In this document: positions 42,304 through 50,214 of the stretch, piece after piece
Numbering within the stretch: the stretch's first letter is position 1
Layout: every line of letters starts with the position of its first letter
Source: Streptomyces justiciae
GTDB lineage: Bacteria; Actinomycetota; Actinomycetes; Streptomycetales; Streptomycetaceae
Direction of reading: 5' to 3'
Assembly (NCBI RefSeq): GCF_015163075.1
Contig: NZ_JADDXU010000007.1
Span: 248,001 to 312,000, forward strand
Length of the DNA: 64,000 bases
Notes under the pieces: generated by a model
The model's input: only the letters and a program-made list of their open reading frames with translations
The model's database searches: none
What the model was told of the DNA's origin: nothing
Program-made: the position numbers and the translations under genes

Positions 42304-43763
42304 GCGGCCTTCGCCTCCTTCTCCTTGCGTACGGTGAACACAGCCATCTGGGTGGGCGGCCCCACCTCGGGGTCGTCGGGCCCCACCGGCACGAACTCCA
42401 CGTCGTACCCGTGCCGTTCGGCCACCGCCCCGGCCCACGCCCGGAACTCGTCACGCGTCCACTCGAAGCGGTGGTCGCCGTGCCGGACATGGCCGGCCGG
42501 GAGGGACTCCCAGCGGACGTTGTACTCCACGTTCGGGGTCGTCACGAGGACGGTCCGCGGGCAGGCGGCGCCGAACACCGCGTACTCCAGGGCGGGCAGC
42601 CGCGGCAGGTCGAGGTGCTCGATGACCTCGCTGAGCACGGCGGCGTCGTACCCCTTGAGCCGCTTGTCGGTGTAGGCCAGCGAACCCTGGACGAGCTTGA
42701 CGCGCGAGGCCTGCCGCTCCCCCATGCGGTCCAGCTTCAGCCGCCGGGAGGCGATGGTGAGCGCGCGCATCGACACGTCGACGCCCACGATCTCCGTGAA
42801 GCGCACGTCCTTGAGCAGCGCCTGCACCAACTGCCCCTGTCCACACCCGAGATCGAGCACGCGCGCGGCACCGGACGCCTGGAGCGCGGCGATGATCGCG
42901 TCCCGCCGCTGCACGGCGAGCGGGGTCGGCCTCGCCTCCTCCTCGGTCTCGGCCTCGACGGCGTTGTCGATCTCCTCGACCTCGCTGTCGTCGGTCTCGG
43001 CGAGGCGCACCAGCTCGAGTCGCTCCATGGCCTGGCGGGTCAGCGACCAACGCCGGGAGAGATAGCGGCTGGTGATGAGCTTCTGCTCCGGGTGCTCGGG
43101 CAGCCAGCCCGCACCGGCGCGCAGCAGCTTGTCGACCTCGTCGTCGGAGACCCAGTAGTGCTTGGCGTCGTCCAGGACCGGGAGCAGGACGTACAGATGC
43201 CTCAGTGCCTCCGCGAGGGTCAGCGTGCTGGACTCCAGTTCGAGCCGCACGTACCGCGAGTCGCCCCACTCGGGGAACTGCGTGTCCAGCGCGACGGGTT
43301 CGACGACGACCGTCCAGCCGAGCGGCTCGAACAGCTGGCGTACGAGCCCCGGACCGCCCCTGGCCGGCAGCGCGGGCACCTCGATGCGCAGCGGCAGCGG
43401 CCGCGCGGCCCGCTCGGGGCGGGCGTTGCACACCCCGCGCATGGCGCTGGAGAAGACGGCGCTGAGCGCCACGGCGAGCAGCGAAGAGGCCGCGTACGGA
43501 CGGTCGTTGACGTACTGCGCGAGCGCCGCGTCGGGAGCCCCGCCGCGCCCCTTGCCCTTCCCCTTCCGCACCAGCGCCACGGCATCGACCTCCAGCATCA
43601 GCGCCGCCGTGCACCGCTCGGGGCTCGCCTCGGGGTAGAGGACATGGGCCTTGCCGTAGGACGTGGAGAACGCCTGCGCCTTCCCGGGATGCTTGTGGAG
43701 CAGGTAGCCGAGGTCGGTGGCGGGGCGTTCCGGGGTGCCGGTGGTGGTGATCGAAAGGAACAC
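42300..43763 (-). CDS. hen1: Hen1 3'-terminal RNA ribose 2'-O-methyltransferase
   Basis: A 487-residue bacterial Hen1. The N-terminal half is the Pnkp-interacting and ligase-activating region. The C-terminal half is a SAM-dependent methyltransferase with V-L-D-L-G-C-G-Q-G (SAM loop) and the Hen1 metal motif E379-V-I-E382-H383-L with a later His in R-H-G-D-H-R-F-E-W. It methylates the 2'-OH of the 3'-terminal ribose of broken RNA before ligation. Glu/Asp-rich residues about 205-230 form a flexible linker. The stop overlaps the pnkp start; the pair is one transcript. Confidence 0.97.
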   Translation of the reverse strand: MFLSITTTGTPERPATDLGYLLHKHPGKAQAFSTSYGKAHVLYPEASPERCTAALMLEVDAVALVRKGKGKGRGGAPDAALAQYVNDRPYAASSLLAVALSAVFSSAMRGVCNARPERAARPLPLRIEVPALPARGGPGLVRQLFEPLGWTVVVEPVALDTQFPEWGDSRYVRLELESSTLTLAEALRHLYVLLPVLDDAKHYWVSDDEVDKLLRAGAGWLPEHPEQKLITSRYLSRRWSLTRQAMERLELVRLAETDDSEVEEIDNAVEAETEEEARPTPLAVQRRDAIIAALQASGAARVLDLGCGQGQLVQALLKDVRFTEIVGVDVSMRALTIASRRLKLDRMGERQASRVKLVQGSLAYTDKRLKGYDAAVLSEVIEHLDLPRLPALEYAVFGAACPRTVLVTTPNVEYNVRWESLPAGHVRHGDHRFEWTRDEFRAWAGAVAERHGYDVEFVPVGPDDPEVGPPTQMAVFTVRKEKEAKAA

Positions 43764-43857
43764 GGGCGTGCCTCAAGTAGGGTCTGAACTGCTGATATGC
43801 ACACCGTACAGACCGGACATCGGCAGCACTCGGGAATTATTCGCCTGGAGGCCCCAC

Positions 43858-44670
43858 GTGACAGAGACCGGATCGGGCACGGACCGCTTAGAACCTCCCC
43901 TGGACACGAGCAAGCCGCACTCGGCGCGGATGTACGACTACTTCCTCGGCGGGAAGGACAACTACCCCGTCGACGTGGCCGCCGCCGAGCAGGTGACGGC
44001 CCTCTTCCCCGCGGTGAGCGCGATGGCGCGGACGAATCGCGCGTTCATGCACCGCGCGTCCCGGTTGCTGGCCGAGCGCGGGGTCCGTCAGTTCCTCGAC
44101 ATCGGCACCGGCATCCCGACCCGGCCGAACCTCCACCAGATCGTGCAGGGGATCGCCCCCGAGGCGCGGGTGGTGTACGCGGACAACGACCCGATCGTCC
44201 TCCGGCACGCGGAGGCGCTGCTGCACAGCACGCCGGAGGGGCGGACGGCGTACGTCCAGGGCGATGTGCGGGAACCGGGGAAGATCCTCGCGGCGGCCCG
44301 CGAGACCCTCGACTTCACGCGGCCGATCGCGCTGTCCCTGGTGGCGCTGCTGCACTTGGTGGCGGACGAGGACGAGCCCGCCCGGATCGTGCGGGAGCTG
44401 CTGGCACAGCTGCCGTCCGGCAGTTATGTGACCCTCTCCCACGCGACGGGCGACTTCGATCCGGAGACCTGGGAGCGTGTGGTGGAGGTGTACCGCAAGG
44501 GCGGCACCGCGGCCCAGGTGCGCTCCCGCACGGAGTTCTCGGCCTTCTTCACCGGCCTCCAACTGCTCGACCCCGGCGTGGTGTTGGCGGCCGAGTGGCA
44601 TCCCGAGCTCGGCGAACGGCAGGGTGGTACGGAGATTCCGCTGTACGTGGGGATCGCCCGCAAGCCGTGA
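43858..44670 (+). CDS. SAM-dependent methyltransferase (DUF574/Methyltransf_19 type)
   Basis: A 270-residue methyltransferase-fold protein of the actinobacterial DUF574 group: S-A-R-M-Y-D-Y-F-L-G-G-K-D-N-Y near the N-terminus and F-L-D-I-G-T-G-I-P-T-R-P-N as the SAM loop, then V-V-Y-A-D-N-D-P-I-V. These are extremely numerous in Streptomyces and mostly unassigned; natural substrates are unknown. The GTG at 43858 has GGAGG 6 nt upstream. It is divergent from hen1 with about 94 bp between. A perfect terminator follows the stop codon. Confidence 0.9.
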   Translation: MTETGSGTDRLEPPLDTSKPHSARMYDYFLGGKDNYPVDVAAAEQVTALFPAVSAMARTNRAFMHRASRLLAERGVRQFLDIGTGIPTRPNLHQIVQGIAPEARVVYADNDPIVLRHAEALLHSTPEGRTAYVQGDVREPGKILAAARETLDFTRPIALSLVALLHLVADEDEPARIVRELLAQLPSGSYVTLSHATGDFDPETWERVVEVYRKGGTAAQVRSRTEFSAFFTGLQLLDPGVVLAAEWHPELGERQGGTEIPLYVGIARKP

Positions 44671-44673
44671 CGG

Positions 44674-44709
44674 GACCGTCCGGTGGATGAGGTGTTCCAC
44701 CGGACGGTC
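44674..44709. terminator. Bidirectional terminator, perfect 14-bp stem
   Basis: GACCGTCCGGTGGA and TCCACCGGACGGTC are perfect complements with an 8-nt loop, placed 3 bp after the methyltransferase stop and 9 bp before the stop of the convergent LLM gene. Confidence 0.9.
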
Positions 44710-44718
44710 GTACGACGC

Positions 44719-45642
44719 TCAACCCAGCTGCGACTGCACCTGCGAGGAGATGAGCTCCAGGTGCTCCAGGTCGTCGAGGTCGAGGAGCTGGAGGTACAGG
44801 CGCTGCGAGCCGATCTCCTGGTACCGGCCGATCTTGTCGACGACCTCGGCAGGCGAGCCGGCCAGGCCGTTGGCCTTCAGCTCGGGCACCTCGCGGCCGA
44901 TCGCGGCGGCGCGGCGGGCGACCTCCTGGTCGTCCTTGCCGACGCAGACGACGAGGGCGTTGGAGTAGACGAGGTCGTCGGCCCCGCGGCCGGCCTCCTC
45001 GGCGGCGGCGCGGACCCGGCCGAACTGGCGCTCGCTGTCCTCGATCGAGGCGAACGGCATGTTGAACTCGTCGGCGTACTTCGCGGCGAGCCGCGGGGTG
45101 CGGGTCGGGCCGTGGCCGCCGACGAGGACCGGGATCTTCTCCTGGGCGGGCTTGGGAAGGGCGGGCGAGTCGGTCAGGTCGTAGTACGTGCCGTGGAAGT
45201 CGAAGGTGTCGCCGAGCTTGGTCTCCCACAGGCCGGTGACGATGGCCAGCTGCTCCTCCAGGCGGCCGAACTTCTCCTTCGGGAACGGGATGCCGTACGC
45301 CTGGTGCTCCTCCTCGAACCAGCCCGCGCCGAGGCCGAGTTCGACGCGGCCGCCGGACATCTGGTCGACCTGCGCGACCTGGATGGCGAGCACGCCGGGC
45401 AGCCGGAAGGTGCCGGCGGTCATCAGGGTGCCGAGGCGGATGCGCTTGGTCTCACGGGCGAGTCCGGCGAGGGTGATCCAGGCGTCGGTGGGACCGGGAA
45501 ACCCGTCGGCGGACCCCATCTTCAGATAATGATCGCTACGGAAGAAGGCATCGAAGCCAAGATCCTCCGTAGCCTTGGCAACGGTGAGAAGGGTGTCGTA
45601 GGTCGCCCCCTGCTGGGGCTCGGTGAAAACGCGAAGATCCAT
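44719..45642 (-). CDS. LLM-class F420-dependent oxidoreductase
   Basis: A 307-residue luciferase-like monooxygenase-family TIM barrel. F-F-R-S-D-H-Y near residue 36, L-G-L-G-A-G-W-F-E-E-E-H near residue 103 and P-V-L-V-G-G-H-G-P are the usual landmarks of the F420-binding group; substrates vary widely and cannot be assigned. The ATG at 45642 is chosen because M-D-L-R-V-F-T is the typical N-terminus; a longer frame to 45837 encodes unlike sequence. It is monocistronic between a terminator and a gene-poor region. Confidence 0.9.
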   Translation of the reverse strand: MDLRVFTEPQQGATYDTLLTVAKATEDLGFDAFFRSDHYLKMGSADGFPGPTDAWITLAGLARETKRIRLGTLMTAGTFRLPGVLAIQVAQVDQMSGGRVELGLGAGWFEEEHQAYGIPFPKEKFGRLEEQLAIVTGLWETKLGDTFDFHGTYYDLTDSPALPKPAQEKIPVLVGGHGPTRTPRLAAKYADEFNMPFASIEDSERQFGRVRAAAEEAGRGADDLVYSNALVVCVGKDDQEVARRAAAIGREVPELKANGLAGSPAEVVDKIGRYQEIGSQRLYLQLLDLDDLEHLELISSQVQSQLG

Positions 45643-45878
45643 ACCTCCATCCTGCACGCCACGGTCCCGGTCAACCCCACCGGTCCCACCGGCCCCACTC
45701 CGCCCCGGTCGGGTGAAATCCGTCAACGCGGTGCACGGGGGCCGCGCGGGCCAGTGACCCGGCGGAGGTGATGATCGTTGCTCGACCGGAGCCGGACCGA
45801 CCGGCGCCCGCGCCGGCCGGTCAGCGCCGGGCGTCAAGGTGTCGGCCTCCCGTGGGGGCCTGGGCCGAGGAGGCCGTC

Positions 45879-46043
45879 ATGTCCGAAGAATCCGTCCCGC
45901 AGCAAGCTGGCGAAGCCGACCGGCCGAAGGGCTTGCTGCAGCAGATGGAGGAGCTGATGGCGGCCCTCAACGCAGACCTCTCCGCCCTGGACGCGGACCT
46001 CCAGTCGACGGGCCGGGGGGCGGAGGAGACCGAGGCGAAGTAG
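45879..46043 (+). CDS. Small acidic protein of unknown function
   Basis: A 54-residue protein with a predicted helical core L-L-Q-Q-M-E-E-L-M-A-A-L-N-A-D-L-S-A-L-D-A, Met/Leu spaced as in an amphipathic coil, and a charged E-E-T-E-A-K tail. GAGGAGG lies about 6 nt before the ATG, which supports translation. It is strongly acidic and lacks Cys, signal or membrane segments. I do not recognise the family. It borders a long G-rich repeat tract. Upstream 45643-45878 shows no other gene. Confidence 0.55.
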   Translation: MSEESVPQQAGEADRPKGLLQQMEELMAALNADLSALDADLQSTGRGAEETEAK

Positions 46044-46660
46044 GGGGCTGGGGCGGAGGCGGGGTAGCGGGGGTCTGGGGCCGCGGCGAGGGCTGGGCCC
46101 GAGGCAGGGCAGCGGGGCGCCGGGCCCGGGGCGGGGTAACGGGGCGCCGGGCCCGAGGCAGGGTAAGGGGGGCGTGGGCCGCGGCGCGGTGGCAGGGGCC
46201 CGGGCCGTGGCGCGGGAGCGGGCCCAGGCCCGAGGCGCGGGAGGGGGGGCCGAGGCGCGATGGCGGAGGCTCAGGGCCGTGGCGCGGGAGCGGGGCCGAA
46301 GCGCGGACAGCGGAGGCTCAGGCGCGGTAGCGGGAGCTAAGGCCGTGGCACGGTAGCGAGTTCCTGAGGCCGCGGCGCGGTAGCGAGCGTCTGGGGCCGC
46401 GGCGCGGTGGTAGGGCGGGAGCCCCAGGGGCCGAGGCCAAGCTGCGGGCCGGGGCGAAGCCCAGGGGCGGAGGCCTGGCCGTGGACCGGGCCCGCCGAGC
46501 CCAAGGGCCGGGCCCGAGGCGCGCCAGCAAGGGCCGAGGTCAAGCAGCGGACCGGGGGCCAAGCCCAAGGGCCGAAGCCGAGCAGCGGACCGGTGAGATC
46601 GCGGTCGGCGAAGCGGCGCGGAGCGCGGTCGGCGAAACATCGCGGAGCCGCGCGGTCATC
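46044..46660. repeat. G-rich degenerate tandem-repeat tract
   Basis: About 600 bp of low-complexity sequence with many imperfect copies of a purine-leaning G-rich unit of roughly 20-35 bp, such as GGGGCCGCGGCGCGGTAGCG and GGGCCGTGGCGCGGGAGCGG. Frames are open on both strands only because stops are rare; translations are Arg/Pro/Gly/Ala runs without domain character. Dense GGG runs on the plus strand could form G-quadruplexes. Confidence 0.8.
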
Positions 46661-46669
46661 GCAACCCCG

Positions 46670-46973
46670 AGCCCCTTGATCCCGCCGCACCTCGGAGTCC
46701 CGCCACTCCACCCGCCTGGCACGACCGTCGGCCGCCCGCTCCTCCCGCCCCCTGCACGTCCCGCCCCCAGCACCTCCCCACCCCTGCGCCTCCGAACCCC
46801 TGCGCCTCCGAACCCCTGCACCTCGCGGCGCCTACACCTCCCGGCCCCCGACACATCGCGTGACCGCCAAGCCCCCGTAGCGCCCCGACACGTCACCCAA
46901 CCGCCAAGCCCCCGCAGCACCCCCGGCACGTCCCCCGACCGTCAAGCCCCCGCAGCACCCCCTCCCCGCCCCC
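46670..46973. repeat. C-rich tract with three 38-bp tandem repeats
   Basis: The strand bias inverts here to C on the plus strand. Three clear units begin at 46849, 46886 and 46924 (37, 38, 38 bp), sharing CCGCCAAGCCCCCGCAGC. A 16-bp doublet CCCCTGCGCCTCCGAA lies just before, at about 46782-46813. No gene is evident. Confidence 0.75.
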
Positions 46974-47444
46974 TCACCCCGCCTCCCGCTCAGGCAGCGC
47001 CTGATCGCCCTCCGCCAGTTTGCGCAGCATGTCTCGCACCCGGTCTCGGGATTCGTCGGCCGCGTCGATCGCCTCCATGCACTGCCAGTACGTGCCCTCG
47101 TCGTCCGCCGCGCAGGCGAGGCCCACCAGGGCTATGCCCACCTCGCCGAGGAGGCCGCCGAGGTAGACGAGGGCCTGGCGGGCGTCGCCCAGTTCGGTGA
47201 GCTGGGCGGCGCGGAGGTCGGCGGTCTCGAGGTCGGGGCGGTCCAGGACCCCGCAACCCCGGCCCGCCAGCTCCGTCAACCCGAGGGCCTCGCCCCGCAG
47301 TTGGGGCGGTCCGAAGACCGCGAGTCTGCTTCCTATCGCCTGCGCCAGAGCCTGCGCCTGCCAGACCTCCGTCAGGATCTGCGGCGCGTCTCCGCTTCCC
47401 GCGAGGGCACGCCTGCTCGTCACGATGAGCCGCACCGCGTCCAT
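46974..47444 (-). CDS. DUF6099-like hypothetical protein
   Basis: A 156-residue mostly helical cytosolic protein: M-D-A-V-R-L-I-V-T-S-R-R-A-L at the start, then Q-A-L-A-Q-A-I-G-S-R-L-A and E-A-L-G-L-T-E-L-A-G-R-G. It resembles the DUF6099 family of Streptomyces, with no known function. The C-terminal E-R-E-A-G runs to the border of the C-rich repeat tract. Nothing else in the 231 bp between this gene and the MazG-like gene (47445-47675) is supported. Confidence 0.75.
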   Translation of the reverse strand: MDAVRLIVTSRRALAGSGDAPQILTEVWQAQALAQAIGSRLAVFGPPQLRGEALGLTELAGRGCGVLDRPDLETADLRAAQLTELGDARQALVYLGGLLGEVGIALVGLACAADDEGTYWQCMEAIDAADESRDRVRDMLRKLAEGDQALPEREAG

Positions 47445-47675
47445 GCCCTGCCCCCGTCCGTCCCGACGCGCCTCGGCGCCCGTCCGCCCGAACTCCCTTG
47501 TCCACTACCCAGCGTGAAGGCGGTCGAGACGAAAAGCCAGAGGAAGGCGGAAATCTGCGGACAACGAATCGATTTCGGGCCGGAATTTGACTGCGGAGAG
47601 TGAAAACGGACCGAGTGGCTCCCCCGACGCCGCCCTCATGCACGTTCATGCATCCTCACGCCCGCTCCCGCACCC

Positions 47676-48002
47676 TCACGGCGCCGGAAACCTCCGCTCG
47701 TTCCGGTCGATCTTCGCGTCCAGCGCCGCCAGCGGATCGATCCCCAGCACCTCGCACAACTGCAGCAGATACGCGAGGACATCGGCGACCTCGTCCGTGA
47801 CCCGGTGCGCGGTGTCGGCGTCGTCCATGACCCGCGCCGACTCCTCCGGCGTCAACCACTGGAAGATCTCCACCAGTTCGGAGGCCTCCACGCTGAGCGC
47901 GGCGACGAGGTTCTTGGGGGTGTGGTACGGCTGCCAGTTCCGCGCGGCCGCGAACTCGGCCAACCTGCGTTGCAGCCCCGCCACATCGAGATGCTCTGTC
48001 AC
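47676..48002 (-). CDS. MazG-like nucleotide pyrophosphohydrolase
   Basis: A 108-residue all-alpha NTP-PPase. The metal ligands are in S-V-E-A-S-E-L-V-E-I-F-Q-W (E-x-x-E) and D-E-V-A-D-V-L-A-Y-L-L (E-x-x-D); K-N-L and W-Q-P-Y-H complete the pocket. These enzymes hydrolyse (d)NTPs to monophosphate and pyrophosphate, often dCTP or non-canonical nucleotides. Its start overlaps the stop of the AAA ATPase by 4 bp, so the two are translationally coupled. Confidence 0.92.
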   Translation of the reverse strand: MTEHLDVAGLQRRLAEFAAARNWQPYHTPKNLVAALSVEASELVEIFQWLTPEESARVMDDADTAHRVTDEVADVLAYLLQLCEVLGIDPLAALDAKIDRNERRFPAP

Positions 48003-49240
48003 GGCTCAAGGTGTACCACCGTGACCCCGTCCGTCCCCGCGGCCCAGCTCGCGTCGGCCGTCGTCCCCAGCAACCGGATGTGCCCCCGTTCGCACATCCG
48101 GGCCGCCAGCCCCAGCAGTTCGGCCCGCTGCCGTGGGTCCAGCCGCCGGTCGACGTCGTCGGCGAGGACCGTCAGCGCCTGCATCGCCGCGGGCACCTCA
48201 CCGGCCGGGTCGACCTCCAGCACCCCGGGCCCGGTGAACAGCACCAGGGCGAGGGCGAGATACCTCAACTCCCCGTCGCCCAGCCGCCCGAGCGCCGTAC
48301 GCACCCCGTCGCCGCGGTCGAGCACCGCCCGCACCGTGCCGTCACGCAGCGGCTCGGCCAGCACGTCCGCCACCGGCCCCGCGCACCCGGAGCGTACGGC
48401 GGCGACGAACTGCGCATGCCGCCGGCCGCACTCCGTGCGCGTGCGCCCCAGCACGTCGGCGAGGTTGTCGCAGCCGCCGAGGAGTCGACCGAAGCCGACC
48501 GGGACGGGCAGCCGCATCCGGTCGGGGCGCGGATCGCAGGCGAACACCGACCGCAGGGCGACCACCATCTGTTCGGCGGCGGCGAGCACCCGCCGCTGCC
48601 CGTCGGTCTTGCCCGCGACACGTAACGGGAGCAGCGCGGTGCCGAGCCGGTCGTCGGGCAGCGGGGCCCGGGTCACCGGCGTGGCACCGGCGGTGTGCCA
48701 GGCGGCCTGCACGGCACGGCGTGAGGGGTCGCGCAGGGCTGTCTCCAACAGGACGAGGCCGCCGGACGTCAGCCGCTCGCCGACGATCCGCAGGTCGGGC
48801 TCGGCCTGGACGGCGACGTCGAGCCGTACCGGACCCTCGGGACCGTCCGCCGTACAGCCGATCCGGAAGCCGCGCCGCCGCTGGGCGTCGGGCCGGGCCC
48901 GCTCCGGCACACAGGCCCGCGGGTCGGCGAAGACCTCGCCCAGCTCGGCCCCGCCGCCCAGCCGGGCCAGCGCCTCGTACGCCCGCAGCGCGCTCGTCTT
49001 GCCGCTGCCGCTGGGCCCGGCGAACAGAGTGAGCGGCCCGAGCGGGAAACCGGCGCCGCGGTGGTTCGCGAACGCCGACAGCCGCAGCTCGGTGAGGTGA
49101 GGGCGGAGGGAGCGGTGGTCACCGGACGCCGGGAACGCCGAGGAGGTTTCCGCGTTCCGCGCCCGTCCCTGCGACGGCACCACGGAATCGGCGGACACCA
49201 CCGGCACGGAACACGCTGAGAACGCTGAGGGCACGGCCAT
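47999..49240 (-). CDS. AAA family ATPase (RecF/AAA_21-like) coupled to a MazG-like protein
   Basis: A 413-residue ATPase. After about 50 variable residues comes L-T-E-L-R-L-S-A-F-A-N-H-R-G and Walker A G-P-S-G-S-G-K-T (about 72-79); the signature-like L-G-D-G-E-L-R-Y-L-A-L-A-L-V-L-F and a closing L-L-G-T-T-A-D strand follow. This is the arrangement of ABC-type AAA_21 and OLD-like ATPases, without a nuclease domain. The ATG at 49240 is one of several possible starts. Function unknown; coupling to a nucleotide pyrophosphohydrolase suggests joint action on nucleotides or a stress/defence role. Confidence 0.8.
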   Translation of the reverse strand: MAVPSAFSACSVPVVSADSVVPSQGRARNAETSSAFPASGDHRSLRPHLTELRLSAFANHRGAGFPLGPLTLFAGPSGSGKTSALRAYEALARLGGGAELGEVFADPRACVPERARPDAQRRRGFRIGCTADGPEGPVRLDVAVQAEPDLRIVGERLTSGGLVLLETALRDPSRRAVQAAWHTAGATPVTRAPLPDDRLGTALLPLRVAGKTDGQRRVLAAAEQMVVALRSVFACDPRPDRMRLPVPVGFGRLLGGCDNLADVLGRTRTECGRRHAQFVAAVRSGCAGPVADVLAEPLRDGTVRAVLDRGDGVRTALGRLGDGELRYLALALVLFTGPGVLEVDPAGEVPAAMQALTVLADDVDRRLDPRQRAELLGLAARMCERGHIRLLGTTADASWAAGTDGVTVVHLEP

Positions 49241-49313
49241 ATCCGGACCGTAGGACTCCGGCACGGGCCGAACCGTTCCTCCGGGCAAGCCTTCCTACGA
49301 TCGAGGGACCACA

Positions 49314-49555
49314 GCGCCCCGAAGAGCCCCGCTCACACCTCCGTGACCCGGGCGCCCCGGGAAGCGCCGTTCACACCCTCCGTGGCCCATGCGCCTCGGA
49401 AAGCCCCGCTCACACCCCCGTGGTCCGGTAGCCCCGGAGAGCCCTGCTCACCACCTCCGTGGACCGGCCGCCCCGGAGAACCCCGCTCACGCCCCCGTGG
49501 CATGGCCAGGTAGCTCCGGAGTGTCCCTCTCACCCGGCGAAGCCCTCGCATCCCA
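49314..49555. repeat. Six imperfect 38-43-bp tandem repeats
   Basis: Units align on GCCCCGGAGAGCCCCGCTCAC with starts near 49314, 49352, 49391, 49429, 49468 and 49511, each ending with a variant of CCTCCGTGGCCC. It fills the region upstream of the ATPase gene and downstream of the SepF-like gene. The period matches that at 46849-46961 although the unit sequence differs. Confidence 0.8.
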
Positions 49556-49594
49556 GGGCACACCCGCGTAGCCCCCGCACCCCGGAACGCCCGC

Positions 49595-49984
49595 TCACAC
49601 CCCCGAAGCCCCCGCCCCCTCCATCAACCCGCTCACCTCGGTGCCGGGCGGTGTCAGCAGGAACACGTTGCGGTCGACCCGGTGCATCCCGCTGGACAGT
49701 CCGAAGACGACGCCCGTGCTGAAGTCGAGGACCCGCTTGGCGACCTCGCCCTCCGCGCCGGTCAGGTCCAGCAGTACCGGAATGCCCGCCATGAGCGTCT
49801 CGGCGACCTCGCGGGCGTCCCCGAACACGTTGACGCGGAGGACCACGAACCGGCGGCGCGGTTCCGTGGGCGCCTCCGGCATGGCCCGGTGGCCCACCGC
49901 GGACGGCCAGGCGTCCCGGCCCCGCAACGGAACGACCTGGGCGAGCCCTTCCCACTGTTCATCGGTGACGTCGTGGCTGTTCAC
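49595..49984 (-). CDS. SepF-like cell-division paralogue
   Basis: A 129-residue protein with the SepF core: R-F-V-V-L-R-V-N-V-F-G-D-A-R-E-V-A at about 46-62, G-I-P-V-L-L-D-L, K-R-V-L-D-F-S-T-G-V-V-F-G-L and the C-terminal R-V-D-R-N-V-F-L-L-T-P-P-G-T-E. SepF anchors FtsZ at division septa; Streptomyces carry SepF-like paralogues that modulate Z-rings. This copy lacks the long N-terminal membrane-targeting helix and linker of canonical SepF, so it is a partial-type paralogue. The GTG at 49984 follows GGGGGGAG. Confidence 0.88.
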   Translation of the reverse strand: MNSHDVTDEQWEGLAQVVPLRGRDAWPSAVGHRAMPEAPTEPRRRFVVLRVNVFGDAREVAETLMAGIPVLLDLTGAEGEVAKRVLDFSTGVVFGLSSGMHRVDRNVFLLTPPGTEVSGLMEGAGASGV

Positions 49985-50123
49985 CGGCTCCCCCCGAAAT
50001 CGCTCGCCTTCATTGCCTGCACCGGCCAATTCTTACGCCAAGTCACCCGTTCGGCCCAACAGCGACACGGACCGCCACCGTCACACCCCCTCACATCGGG
50101 CCACGGACCGCTGTGTGGCCGAC

Positions 50124-50162
50124 GTAACTCCTCATGATCAAGCCATGTGACATCGGCGTAAT
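50124..50162 (+). promoter_or_regulatory. Candidate GlnR box upstream of the nitrate reductase gene
   Basis: GTGAC-N6-GTAAT at 50147-50162 matches the gTnAC-N6-GaAAC pattern of GlnR in 8 of 10 defined bases. A further GTAAC lies 23 bp upstream at 50124, near the 22-bp spacing of paired a-sites. Nitrate assimilation genes are known GlnR targets in Streptomyces. Confidence 0.45.
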
Positions 50163-50214
50163 GGGCGATTCGTACGCTCTCGGGCATGAGCAGTCCGCCG
50201 AGGAAGGGCAGCGT

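Noticed and set aside
45834..46640. 268-codon minus-strand frame and overlapping plus-strand frames in the G-rich tract
   Set aside because: Pure repeat translation (Ala/Pro/Arg) with no ribosome site or domain; treated as a repeat tract.
46849..46961. Possible CRISPR array from 38-bp repeats
   Set aside because: The units abut without unique spacers and no cas genes are near; the same holds for 49314-49555.
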